Shown here: piece by piece, positions 60,801 to 64,000 of the stretch
Layout of the letters: each line of letters opens with the position of its first letter
Numbering within the stretch: the stretch's first letter is position 1
From: Pogonophryne albipinna
Taxonomy: Eukaryota; Chordata; Actinopteri; Perciformes; Artedidraconidae
Length of the DNA: 64,000 nt
Reading direction: 5' to 3'
NCBI GenBank assembly: GCA_028583405.1
Contig: JAPTMU010000107.1
Span: forward strand, 294,678-358,677
Translations under genes and position numbers: made by a program
Notes under the pieces: generated by a model
The model's input: only the letters and a program-made list of their open reading frames with translations
Databases searched by the model: none
What the model was told of the DNA's origin: nothing

Positions 60801-63484
60801 TTCCCCTCCTCGACTCCTCTCTCCTCGGTTCCCCTCCTCGACTCCTCTCTCCTCGGTTCCCCTCCTCGACTCCTCTCTCCTCGGTTCCCCTCCTCGACTC
60901 CTCTCTCCTCGGTTCCCCTCCTCGACTCCTCTCTCCTCGGCTCCCCTCCTCTCTCCTCGGTTCCCCTCCTCTCTCCTCGGTTCCCCTCCTCGACTCCTCT
61001 CTCCTCGGTTCCCCTCCTCGACTCCTCTCTCCTCGGTTCCCCTCCTCTCTCCTCGGTTCCCCTCCTCGACTCCTCTCTCCTCGGCTCCCCTCCTCTCTCC
61101 TCGGCTCCCCTCCTCGACTCCTCTCTCCTCGGTTCCCCTCCTCGACACCTCTCTCCTCGGCTCCCCTCCTCTCTCCTCGGTTCCCCTCCTCGACTCCTCT
61201 CTCCTCGGTTCCCCTCCTCTCTCCTCGGTTCCCCTCCTCGACTCCTCTCTCCTCGGCTCCCCTCCTCTCTCCTCGGTTCCCCTCCTCGACTCCTCTCTCC
61301 TCGGCTCCCCTCCTCTCTCCTCGGCTCCCCTCCTCGACTCCTCTCTCCTCGGCTCCCCTCCTCTCTCCTCGGTTCCCCTCCTCTCTCCTCGGTTCCCCTC
61401 CTCGACTCCTCTCTCCTCGGTTACCCTCCTCGACTCCTCTCTCCTCGGTTTCCCCTCCTCTCTCCTCGGTTCCCCTCCTCGACTCCTCTCTCCTCGGCTC
61501 CCCTCCTCTCTCCTCGGCTCCCCTCCTCGACTCCTCTCTCCTCGGCTCCCCTCCTCTCTCCTCGGCTCCCCTCCTCAGTCCTCCGCTCGCATCTCCTGTG
61601 GGCGGGACTAAGTCTTGAGGATAGGAGTCGAGGAGGGGAGTCAAGGAGGGGAAATGTAAGAATTGAGAAGCCTCTCTGGTCTGCCCCTGGCTCCGCCTCT
61701 GCCCAGGTGCACCTGGTCTGCCCCTGGCTCCGCCTCTGCCCAGGTGCACCTGGTCTGCCCCTGGCTCCGCCTCTGCCCAGGTGCACCTGGTCTGCCCCTG
61801 GCTCCGCCTCTGCCCAGGTGTTCCTAATTCCACTCAGCCGTGTATATATAAAGAGAAGCTGGAGGAGAAGGATGTCTCGCCTATCCTAACGCCGGGAGAC
61901 CCTCCTCAGAACACCTCTTTGCCATTTTGAGCTGTAGGCCATATTTTTGCAGATGTGTTTATGTTTAGCCTGGAGGACCTGGTAGTCCAGTTTTTGCAGC
62001 TTTATTTTGTTTCCCATAGGGTATTTATTTGATTTCTGGTTAGGGGGGGGGAGCTCTGGGTCCTACGGCCCGTGGTGGCTCGGGTTCCCTCCTTCTGTTT
62101 GTTCCCTTTGTCCACTCCTCCAGACCTCTTTTTGTTTCCCGTTTCGCTTGTGTGAGCAAACGGCTGATTATCAATAAATGCTCGTTACCAAGTAGGTTAT
62201 TGCGTGTATTCTTTCATGTTGCGGTCTCAGCACGAGCCACTACGCGGAGTAGAGGTTGGGGCCGTAACAACATGTCCAAGTTATACTGCTCCCTTTCTGT
62301 CAAACAGTATATATTTTTTTGTGGCTGTTAAAAATAAAGTTTTTGGAGCTTAATTCAACCGACTAAGCCTATGCTTTCATACGGACAAATAGAACCCCGT
62401 CACAGGGTGTTTCTCTACTTACTGCATCAAGGAGAGGATGGACGGGGACATGTACCATAACATCTTGGCCGATAGCCTCCTTCCCTCAGCCAGGGCACTG
62501 TAATGGGTCATGGAGGGGTCTTCCAGCAGGACAATGACCCTGAACATACGGCCAAGGCAACACAGGAGGGGCTAAAGAGGAAGCACAGTGAGGTGAGGGA
62601 GGGGCCTAGCCAGTCTCCAGACCATCTGTGGAGGGAGCTGAAGCTTCCAGAGGCCAAGCATCAGCCTCAAAACCTGAAGGATTTGGAGAGGGTCTTCAGA
62701 GAGGAGTGGACCACAATCCTTCCTGAGATGTTCACAGACCTGGAGACCACCTACAAGAAGGGTCTGACCTCTGTGTGACCTCTGTGTGTCCAACAAGGGT
62801 TTCTCCACCAAGAACTAACACATGTTCTGCAAGGGGATCAAATACTTATTTTCCACAGTTAAATGCAAATACATTTTAATCTTTCATATAATGTAATTTT
62901 CTGGATTTTCTTTTCGATATTCTTATTGGCACCGCACACGGGCGGCACATGGTGACCGACCCAGAGGGCCTCCTGAAACACCTTTGCGTGGGGCCACACG
63001 TTGGCCCCCCAGTTGGTCCTCACTGGGAGACGTCAGGATGACACGATTTCACCGCCTCAAAACGTCTCAGTTACACAGGATTGTTCACATGGCCCACCGG
63101 TGGAGAAATACAGTTATAAAGAGCACTTGACCTAAGCTACGTGAATATGCCTAACTGCGTAGAATCACCAACTGTGGGCGCTGTAAAATAGTGAGAACAA
63201 TGATGTTCATTATTTGATGGTTAGATATTGAAATGCTGATTCCATAGATGTGTCTCCATCACCCAAAACCCTGGACTATACTCTCAACTCAGTGTTTACA
63301 TTCTTTAATGCAAAGAAAATCAATAATATCTTTAAAAACTACAACTCCCATTATATCAGCTTTGTGCGGTGATGCAAAACGACACCATATTTGTAGTTTA
63401 TTTTTGGTATGCAAAGAGGTGTTGTGGGAAGGGGAACATTGAGCAGCTTACCTGTTGAGGTGTGTTCTCCTGTAGCCTGGAGCC
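6722..63484 (-). CDS. SRCR-domain transmembrane receptor, CD163/M130-like, 12 exons (5' end missing)
   Basis: Minus-strand gene predicted to encode a type I membrane scavenger receptor with nine SRCR domains, one membrane span and a short cytoplasmic tail. Exons in transcript order: 63484-63452, 54420-54121, 38611-38300, 38215-37919, 36542-36231, 36146-35847, 29298-28987, 28902-28606, 18807-18496, 18411-18118, 12541-12405, 6832-6722. All introns up to the transmembrane exon are phase 1, the last is phase 0; the exons sum to 3017 nt, giving 1005 in-frame codons including TAA. Domains come in two kinds: 'a' (312-nt exon, eight Cys, group B pattern) and 'b' (294-300 nt, six Cys), ordered b-(a-b)x4. 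SRCR receptors of this class bind polyanions, haemoglobin complexes or microbes at the cell surface; the ligand here cannot be told. The signal-peptide exon is expected beyond 64000. It may be one of a paralogous family; an unseen extra exon in the large introns is possible. Confidence 0.75.
6891..12395. repeat. 5.5-kb minisatellite, 40/43-bp unit, filling the last intron
   Basis: About 130 near-identical copies of a unit with core cattcagtcagtggaacaac. Copies differ mainly in the number of AAC triplets (40 or 43 bases, rarely 46), a missing C before tcatca, and T, A or C at one site. It occupies nearly the whole intron 6833-12404, leaving about 60 unique bases at the acceptor end. Neither 40 nor 43 is a multiple of 3 and the unit has no plus-strand stop, so all three plus frames stay open for over 1800 codons; these are not genes. 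Confidence 0.97.
12405..12541 (-). CDS. SRCR receptor transmembrane exon
   Basis: A 137-nt exon with acceptor ctacag and donor AAG-gtac; it enters in phase 1 and leaves in phase 0. It encodes 45 residues, [22 protein letters not shown] followed by a Leu/Val-rich hydrophobic segment of about 20 residues ending SLYFYCK, a typical single membrane span with a basic stop-transfer end in the next exon. The donor lies nine bases from the edge of the 5.5-kb minisatellite. Confidence 0.7.
12542..13093. other. Receptor intron, no feature recognised
   Basis: Part of the intron between exon A-b and the transmembrane exon. Only a short ttgattgattga tract stands out. Confidence 0.5.
13423..13853. repeat. 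28-bp minisatellite inside the LINE ORF2
   Basis: About 15 copies of a unit containing gactggctgagctgctg, in the C-terminal coding region. Read on the minus strand it gives the periodic QQLSQSELE / AAAQPVRAG peptides; 28 is not a multiple of 3, so three frames alternate. Confidence 0.95.
15414..16753. mobile_element. Non-autonomous hAT, 1340 bp, exact 8-bp target duplication
   Basis: Termini TAGGGTTGGGTA and TACCCAACCCTA, flanked by ctcctgaa on both sides (15406-15413, 16754-16761). It splits the LINE reverse transcriptase region. No transposase is seen. About 600 internal bases resemble the hAT at 56391-57601 although the ends differ. Confidence 0.92.
17743..18117. other. Intron with short palindromic TE-like segment
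   Basis: The stretch just right of the LINE end holds tcccgctttgcgcggga, a hairpin-forming sequence, and then ordinary intron. No gene is seen. Confidence 0.3.
18118..18411 (-). CDS. SRCR exon A-b, six-cysteine domain, last before the membrane
   Basis: A 294-nt phase 1-1 exon, the most divergent 'b' ([51 protein letters not shown]). The donor is CAG-gtaagc. It joins in phase to the transmembrane exon at 12541. Confidence 0.82.
18496..18807 (-). CDS. SRCR exon A-a, eight-cysteine domain
   Basis: A 312-nt phase 1-1 exon. It has RSDQTNPSW, like C-a in the first residue and like B-a in the rest. Flanking intron sequence is also nearly identical to the other units as far as about 19030, where similarity stops abruptly. 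Confidence 0.85.
20014..20545. repeat. 20-bp minisatellite within the L2 LINE
   Basis: About 26 copies of cactctgtgtgaccccccgt, with 19- and 21-base variants. The unit corresponds to the LINE codons for PITLCDSP, so the array is an in-place expansion of LINE coding sequence. Confidence 0.95.
20930..22938. repeat. 2.0-kb, 22-bp minisatellite within the L2 LINE
   Basis: About 90 copies of ctctctccatcgggaccaga-type units with g/a and cag/cgg/ctg variants and a few 16-base insertions (acttcaac). It starts and ends in the LINE codons for SIRTRTS, just before RHLNSFFP. The minus strand is open in all frames ([12 protein letters not shown] and shifts); this is not a gene. Confidence 0.96.
24671..26743. 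mobile_element. piggyBac-like TTAA element (third level)
   Basis: Inverted termini AGAGCCTGTGACA and TGTCACAGGCTCT, flanked by TTAA on both sides (24667-24670, 26744-26747). No intact transposase. A hAT-like element sits inside. Confidence 0.8.
25072..25956. mobile_element. hAT-like element (fourth level)
   Basis: Termini CAGTGGTGGAATGG and CCAGTCCGCCACTG with long imperfect subterminal repeats (gaccggcccacttcggtacc at both ends, in inverse orientation). The 8-bp flanks match at only about 5 positions, so the insertion is old or altered. Confidence 0.6.
27711..28605. other. Intron: right end of element X and unassigned DNA
   Basis: 27955-28225 matches 33711-34070 (right end of X). 28226-28605 has a short GT tract and an AATAAA but no recognisable gene. 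Confidence 0.4.
28606..28902 (-). CDS. SRCR exon B-b, six-cysteine domain
   Basis: A 297-nt phase 1-1 exon, 84 bases below B-a. It begins [16 protein letters not shown] and ends LTLTCSG, with a slightly changed acceptor (ctctccag instead of tctctgcag). Closest relative in the window is D-b. Confidence 0.83.
28987..29298 (-). CDS. SRCR exon B-a, eight-cysteine domain
   Basis: A 312-nt phase 1-1 exon, essentially the same as D-a (both have EVNSDQTNP). All eight group B cysteines are present. Confidence 0.85.
30147..30512. mobile_element. Truncated copy of the TIR element (left part)
   Basis: Matches 59181-59870: the inverted palindrome around cggtcctccggt, the segment cagcgcgccatgttgaagaa, and about five copies of the GAGGAGAGAGG/CTCTCTGGAGGAGCTC repeat. 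The outermost terminus is not intact. Confidence 0.7.
30540..32855. other. Interspersed repeat DNA replacing the hAT middle
   Basis: No gene recognised. 30955-31330 contains about three diverged ~130-base tandem copies, each with a ttgccatggcaac-like palindrome. The right edge is a gggggcaatgccccc element end. Confidence 0.4.
34370..35305. repeat. 22-bp minisatellite, unit C intron
   Basis: About 42 copies of gaacctgctggtggaaccca-type units with short 12-base forms mixed in. Open in several frames on both strands; not coding. Confidence 0.96.
35461..35801. mobile_element. Teleost short interspersed repeat
   Basis: It starts in a taaatcaaatcaaatcaag run followed by ttttatttatatagcac and ends with agagggatccctctccca-like sequence, a common fish repeat. 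It has five internal agaccctctgtcc copies. The sister units D and E lack it at this point. Confidence 0.6.
35847..36146 (-). CDS. SRCR exon C-b, six-cysteine domain
   Basis: A 300-nt phase 1-1 exon, 84 bases below C-a. It matches exon E far better than its neighbours B-b and D-b. The intron on its 3' side carries a teleost short interspersed repeat (35461-35801) not found in the corresponding place of D and E. Confidence 0.83.
36231..36542 (-). CDS. SRCR exon C-a, eight-cysteine domain
   Basis: A 312-nt phase 1-1 exon. It differs from the other 'a' exons at its start ([10 protein letters not shown] instead of [10 protein letters not shown]), which removes the NGT glycosylation-like sequon, at SDPSNPSW, and at its end (LTCKG instead of LTCSG). 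Confidence 0.85.
36721..37210. mobile_element. Element X left end (unit C), followed by a hAT-like end
   Basis: 36721-37032 is the shared X left part. At 37047 a caggggtctgcaaccc sequence, a hAT-type terminus, replaces the continuation seen in units B and D. Confidence 0.45.
37437..37718. repeat. 22-bp minisatellite, unit D intron
   Basis: About 13 copies of the same unit as at 34370 and 53485, in the same place relative to the 'b' exon. Confidence 0.95.
37919..38215 (-). CDS. SRCR exon D-b, six-cysteine domain
   Basis: A 297-nt phase 1-1 exon ([16 protein letters not shown]...LNLTCSG), separated from D-a by exactly 84 bases. It is closest to B-b: both have [16 protein letters not shown] and DRFMWGIS or its near-identical variant HRFMWGIS. 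Confidence 0.83.
38300..38611 (-). CDS. SRCR exon D-a, eight-cysteine domain
   Basis: A 312-nt phase 1-1 exon ([13 protein letters not shown]...VSLTCSG). Eight Cys in the group B pattern: [42 protein letters not shown]. It differs from the other three 'a' exons by only a few codons; here NPAWSS replaces NPSWSS. Confidence 0.85.
38789..39187. mobile_element. Element X left end, unit D copy
   Basis: Nearly identical to 29479-29886 of unit B and followed by the same hAT (with its first bases deleted). Confidence 0.5.
39188..40140 (-). pseudogene. hAT (ZBED-type) with C-terminal half of transposase
   Basis: Opens with the subterminal gcgattaatcgcaaattaat. Minus-strand coding remnants: 39980-39759 ([37 protein letters not shown]) and, after a frameshift, 39710-39402 ([20 protein letters not shown], ending LSNWLSAKK and TAG), the hATC dimerisation domain. 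It is the same insertion as in unit B, but here the N-terminal half is lost. Confidence 0.8.
40147..40335. mobile_element. Teleost interspersed repeat (tttagctgacgctttt type)
   Basis: Contains tagctgacgcttttatcc and aaagcgacttacaataagtg, a motif pair very common in fish genomes. Family not named with certainty. Confidence 0.5.
40707..45125. repeat. 4.4-kb satellite of 40-bp units with higher-order structure
   Basis: About 110 copies of a unit containing tccagaactgactgaagaca. From 40790 to 43260 the register is exact at 40 bases; after 43260 scattered one-base insertions appear. A rare variant block is repeated at a distance of exactly 1160 bases (29 units). Open minus-strand frames ([16 protein letters not shown]) are shadows of the repeat. 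Confidence 0.97.
45126..46505 (-). other. Unassigned DNA with exon-like minus-strand fragments
   Basis: Three minus-strand fragments look coding but match no family I know: about 46050-45839 ([20 protein letters not shown]), about 45775-45725 ([17 protein letters not shown] then gtgag), and 45255-45140 ([17 protein letters not shown], after a gctgcag acceptor). Phases between them are not established. They could be remnants of a gene or of a mobile element. Confidence 0.25.
46514..47658. mobile_element. Non-autonomous hAT, 1145 bp, target duplication ctacaatt
   Basis: Termini CAGTGGCGAGCCGT and ACGGCTCGCCACTG; both flanks are ctacaatt (46506-46513, 47659-47666). Subterminal taggccctc repeats at both ends. 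No transposase. Confidence 0.93.
47855..48234. mobile_element. piggyBac-like MITE, 380 bp, TTAA flanks
   Basis: Inverted repeats of about 36 bases starting AGGTGGGGTATGTAA and ending CTACCCCACCT, flanked by TTAA (47851-47854, 48235-48238). Non-coding. Confidence 0.88.
48239..49664. other. No gene recognised
   Basis: AT-rich intron or intergenic DNA. 48470-48840 is more GC-rich but shows no convincing open frame or termini. 49500-49640 resembles 63245-63370, so it is an interspersed repeat. Confidence 0.4.
49665..50890 (+). mobile_element. hAT element with BED-finger remnant
   Basis: Termini CAGAGGTGTGGACTCGAGTC and GACTTGGTCCCACCTCTG; flanks ctatctac and ctacatac agree at 6 of 8. A plus-strand remnant at about 50155-50235 reads [19 protein letters not shown], half of a BED zinc finger. 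At 50266 a second terminus (CAGAGGTGGGAGAAG) begins, the family also seen at 63597. Confidence 0.75.
50891..53170. other. Receptor intron, no gene recognised
   Basis: Contains several gctaacgctagcg repeats (51840-51930) and a lone hAT-type end agggctgtcaagttaacgcg at 52285 followed by sequence related to 6113-6290. Confidence 0.4.
53485..53920. repeat. 22-bp minisatellite, unit E intron
   Basis: About 20 copies of the unit found in units C and D, flanked by the same unique sequence (ggcccccaggg-type border on the left, ggctcagagagaggtggagc on the right). Confidence 0.95.
54121..54420 (-). CDS. SRCR exon E ('b' type), first SRCR domain
   Basis: A 300-nt phase 1-1 exon starting [16 protein letters not shown] and ending NLTCS. 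It has six cysteines ([25 protein letters not shown]) and lacks the VC pair seen in 'a' domains. It is nearly identical to exon C-b (shared [12 protein letters not shown] and [13 protein letters not shown]). The 84-base intron and 'a' exon that precede every other 'b' exon are missing: similarity to the other units breaks off just after 54435, so the unit is truncated on its 5' side. Confidence 0.8.
54694..55125 (+). pseudogene. Tc1-type transposon, 5' half
   Basis: Starts CAGTGGAAGAAATAAGTATT after TA. The inner direct repeat (aaataagtatttgatccc) recurs at about 54870, the IR/DR layout. Transposase starts at 55007 ([20 protein letters not shown], then [14 protein letters not shown]), the N-terminal DNA-binding helix-turn-helix, and is cut off near 55112. 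Confidence 0.85.
55164..57892. mobile_element. Inverted-repeat element, DIRS-like terminal repeats
   Basis: A 27-28 base inverted repeat (GGGTTACGTATTGTAACCC then TTGTTATAT) occurs at both ends, each itself a small palindrome. Next to the right one are a TATAAAA box at 57767 and cgcgcgcat, as in fish DIRS inverted terminal repeats. A hAT is nested inside. No clean target duplication is visible. Confidence 0.4.
56391..57601. mobile_element. Non-autonomous hAT, 1211 bp, target duplication gcgtcccg
   Basis: Termini CAGGGCCGGACTGG and CCAGTCCGGGCCTG; both flanks are gcgtcccg (56383-56390, 57602-57609). Its core shares about 600 bases with the hAT at 15414. Confidence 0.92.
57893..58583 (-). pseudogene. 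DIRS-like retroelement fragment (RT/RNase H end)
   Basis: Minus-strand remnant from about 58583: [40 protein letters not shown], then PWAVPQ and [14 protein letters not shown], the proline-rich end of DIRS/Ty3-like RT-RNase H proteins. A second frame (58232-57879) continues with frameshifts. Recognition is by motif memory only. Confidence 0.55.
58584..58950. other. No feature recognised
   Basis: AT-rich DNA between the DIRS-like fragment and the solo LTR. Confidence 0.5.
59300..59830. repeat. 35-43 bp minisatellite in the TIR element
   Basis: About 14 copies containing aggctctctggaggagcta and a variable number of gagagag blocks. Confidence 0.93.
60211..60392. repeat. 24-bp GT-rich minisatellite in the TIR element
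   Basis: About eight copies of ggtacagtgtgtaggtgtgt-type units, nearly perfect here; the copy at 1-99 has several one-base indels. Confidence 0.95.
60780..61577. repeat. 20/28-bp CT-rich minisatellite in the TIR element
   Basis: Alternation of ttcccctcctctctcctcgg and a form with cgactcct inserted; strong purine/pyrimidine strand asymmetry over 800 bases. Confidence 0.95.
62425..62930 (+). pseudogene. Tc1-type transposon, 3' half
   Basis: Transposase catalytic-domain end: [35 protein letters not shown] (about 62524-62574), [20 protein letters not shown], stop at 62778; a TAA is in frame near 62501. The inner inverted repeat at about 62830-62930 pairs with 54796-54890; the outer repeat is missing. 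Confidence 0.85.
62931..63451. other. Receptor intron, interspersed repeat only
   Basis: 63245-63370 is similar to 49500-49640. No gene other than the adjoining mini-exon. Confidence 0.4.
63452..63484 (-). CDS. SRCR receptor linker mini-exon after the signal peptide
   Basis: A 33-nt exon with a strong acceptor (cctcag) and donor (gtaagc), phase 1 on both sides. In frame it gives [10 protein letters not shown] flanked by split Gly codons. Fish SRCR receptors commonly have such a short exon encoding the end of the signal peptide and the residues before the first domain. The matching phase and strand are why it is placed upstream of unit E; no transcript evidence is available here. Confidence 0.5.
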
Positions 63485-63596
63485 CTGAGGAGGAAACAGA
63501 AGGTCAGGTCGTGAACTCACTTCTTAATAACACGTGAGAGACGCTGACAGAAAGAGGAAGTAGGGCAAACCACAGAGGTCCTTTTTTAGTTTCTGA

Positions 63597-64000
63597 CAGA
63601 GATGGGAGAAGTACTCAGATCGTGTACTTGAGTAAAGTAGAAGTACTCAGATCGTGTGCTTGAGTAAAAGTAGAAGTACTCAGATCGTGTGCTTGAGTAA
63701 CATTAGAAGTACTCAGATCGTGTGCTTGAGTAACATTAGAAGTATTTCAGAGCCTGTGTTGAAACAGTCCATTAAAGACGCATTTCTGAGAAACTCATCA
63801 TGAAAATGCTGATGGTTACTGAATACAGAAAAAGTTGGTTCCTGTTTCCATGAAACCTAGGTGTAGTTAGTACTTCATACTTGTCCTCTCACACACATGC
63901 ATTCTCCCTTTTACATACATACGTTTTCACTCCCACAAACATATATATTTACAAGTACCAGAGTGTAGGAATACTCTGTTCCAGTAAAAGTACTGCATTC
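63597..64000 (+). mobile_element. hAT left end running off the window
   Basis: Begins CAGAGATGGGAGAAGTACTC. Contains about four copies of a 33-34 base repeat (agtactcagatcgtgtgctt) at 63610-63745. The sequence gagtgtaggaatactc at 63961 is also at 50320, so the two belong to one family. Confidence 0.6.

Larger units (their letters stand above)
59162..61675. mobile_element. 2514-bp TIR element with three internal minisatellites
   Basis: Inverted termini AGAGGCTTCTCAAT and ATTGAGAAGCCTCT, with imperfect similarity over about 45 bases, flanked by ctg (59159-59161 and 61676-61678). Content: a hairpin made of cctcgactcctcgg-type sequence (59181-59320), a 35-43 bp minisatellite (59300-59830), unique DNA, a 24-bp GT-rich minisatellite (60211-60390), unique DNA with an AT tract, a 20/28-bp CT-rich minisatellite (60780-61577). 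No transposase. Two partial relatives are at 1-850 and 30147-30512. Confidence 0.8.
59001..61820. repeat. 37-bp minisatellite in the LTR U3, split by an insertion
   Basis: Unit contains ctccgcctctgcccaggtgc. About four copies at 59001-59160 and four at 61678-61820; the TIR element was inserted between them. Confidence 0.93.
58956..62269 (+). mobile_element. Solo LTR (about 797 bp) carrying a nested TIR element
   Basis: Begins TGTCACGTGCTCC and ends GGGGCCGTAACA, the TG...CA rule; both flanks are acatg (58951-58955, 62270-62274), a 5-bp target duplication as in Ty3/Gypsy-type elements. It has a 37-bp U3 minisatellite, a TATA box at about 61842-61853 and AATAAA at 62173-62178. No internal retroelement genes lie next to it. 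Confidence 0.82.

Noticed and set aside
60697..61833. Pro/Ser- or Glu/Arg-rich frames of 300 or more codons
   Set aside because: Translation of the 20/28-bp CT-rich array in the TIR element.

Overview
The window is nuclear DNA of a teleost fish, most likely a percomorph. The evidence is intron-containing vertebrate genes on the minus strand, CA/GT microsatellites, and many fish-type mobile elements (hAT, Tc1, piggyBac-like, L2 and Tx1/L1-like LINEs, DIRS-like, a solo LTR). Roughly a quarter of it is minisatellite arrays. I see no bacterial-type gene, tRNA, rRNA or CRISPR array.

Two genes can be read, both on the minus strand. (1) abraxas1 (MPN-domain scaffold of the BRCA1-A complex): its first five coding exons lie at 3832..2280 with perfect splice sites and phases. 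The remaining exons are not in the window. (2) A large group-B-type scavenger receptor cysteine-rich (SRCR) membrane receptor, CD163/M130-like. I assembled 12 exons from 63484 down to 6722: a 33-base linker exon, nine SRCR exons, a transmembrane exon and a terminal exon whose short tail carries an ITIM-like tyrosine motif. Every intron from the linker exon to the transmembrane exon is phase 1, the last is phase 0, and the exons sum to one uninterrupted frame of 1005 codons including the stop. The signal-peptide exon should lie beyond 64000.

Layout: 1-850 is a partial copy of a TIR element; 871-2277 is TE-rich DNA; 2280-3832 is abraxas1; 4033-6700 is intergenic, with a TAGG/TGGG array and a CTCF-like site. 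6722-12541 holds the receptor's last two exons, separated by an intron that is almost entirely a 5.5-kb minisatellite. 13094-17742 is a dead Tx1-like LINE split by a hAT. 18118-38611 holds four SRCR exon pairs (units A to D) separated by nested TEs. 40707-45125 is a 4.4-kb 40-bp satellite. 46514-50890 is TE-rich. 53485-54420 is SRCR unit E. 54694-62930 is a Tc1 element split by DIRS-like, hAT, solo-LTR and TIR-element insertions. 63452-63484 is the linker exon.

The most notable points are these: the SRCR array grew by duplicating a two-unit block (B resembles D, C resembles E). A 2.5-kb TIR element carrying three internal minisatellites, with exact ends, sits inside a solo LTR. A hAT is nested four deep, with perfect target duplications on two levels and TTAA on a third. 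Two abraxas1 acceptors have UG repeats in place of a normal polypyrimidine tract. Long open frames in this window are nearly all shadows of minisatellites and are not genes.
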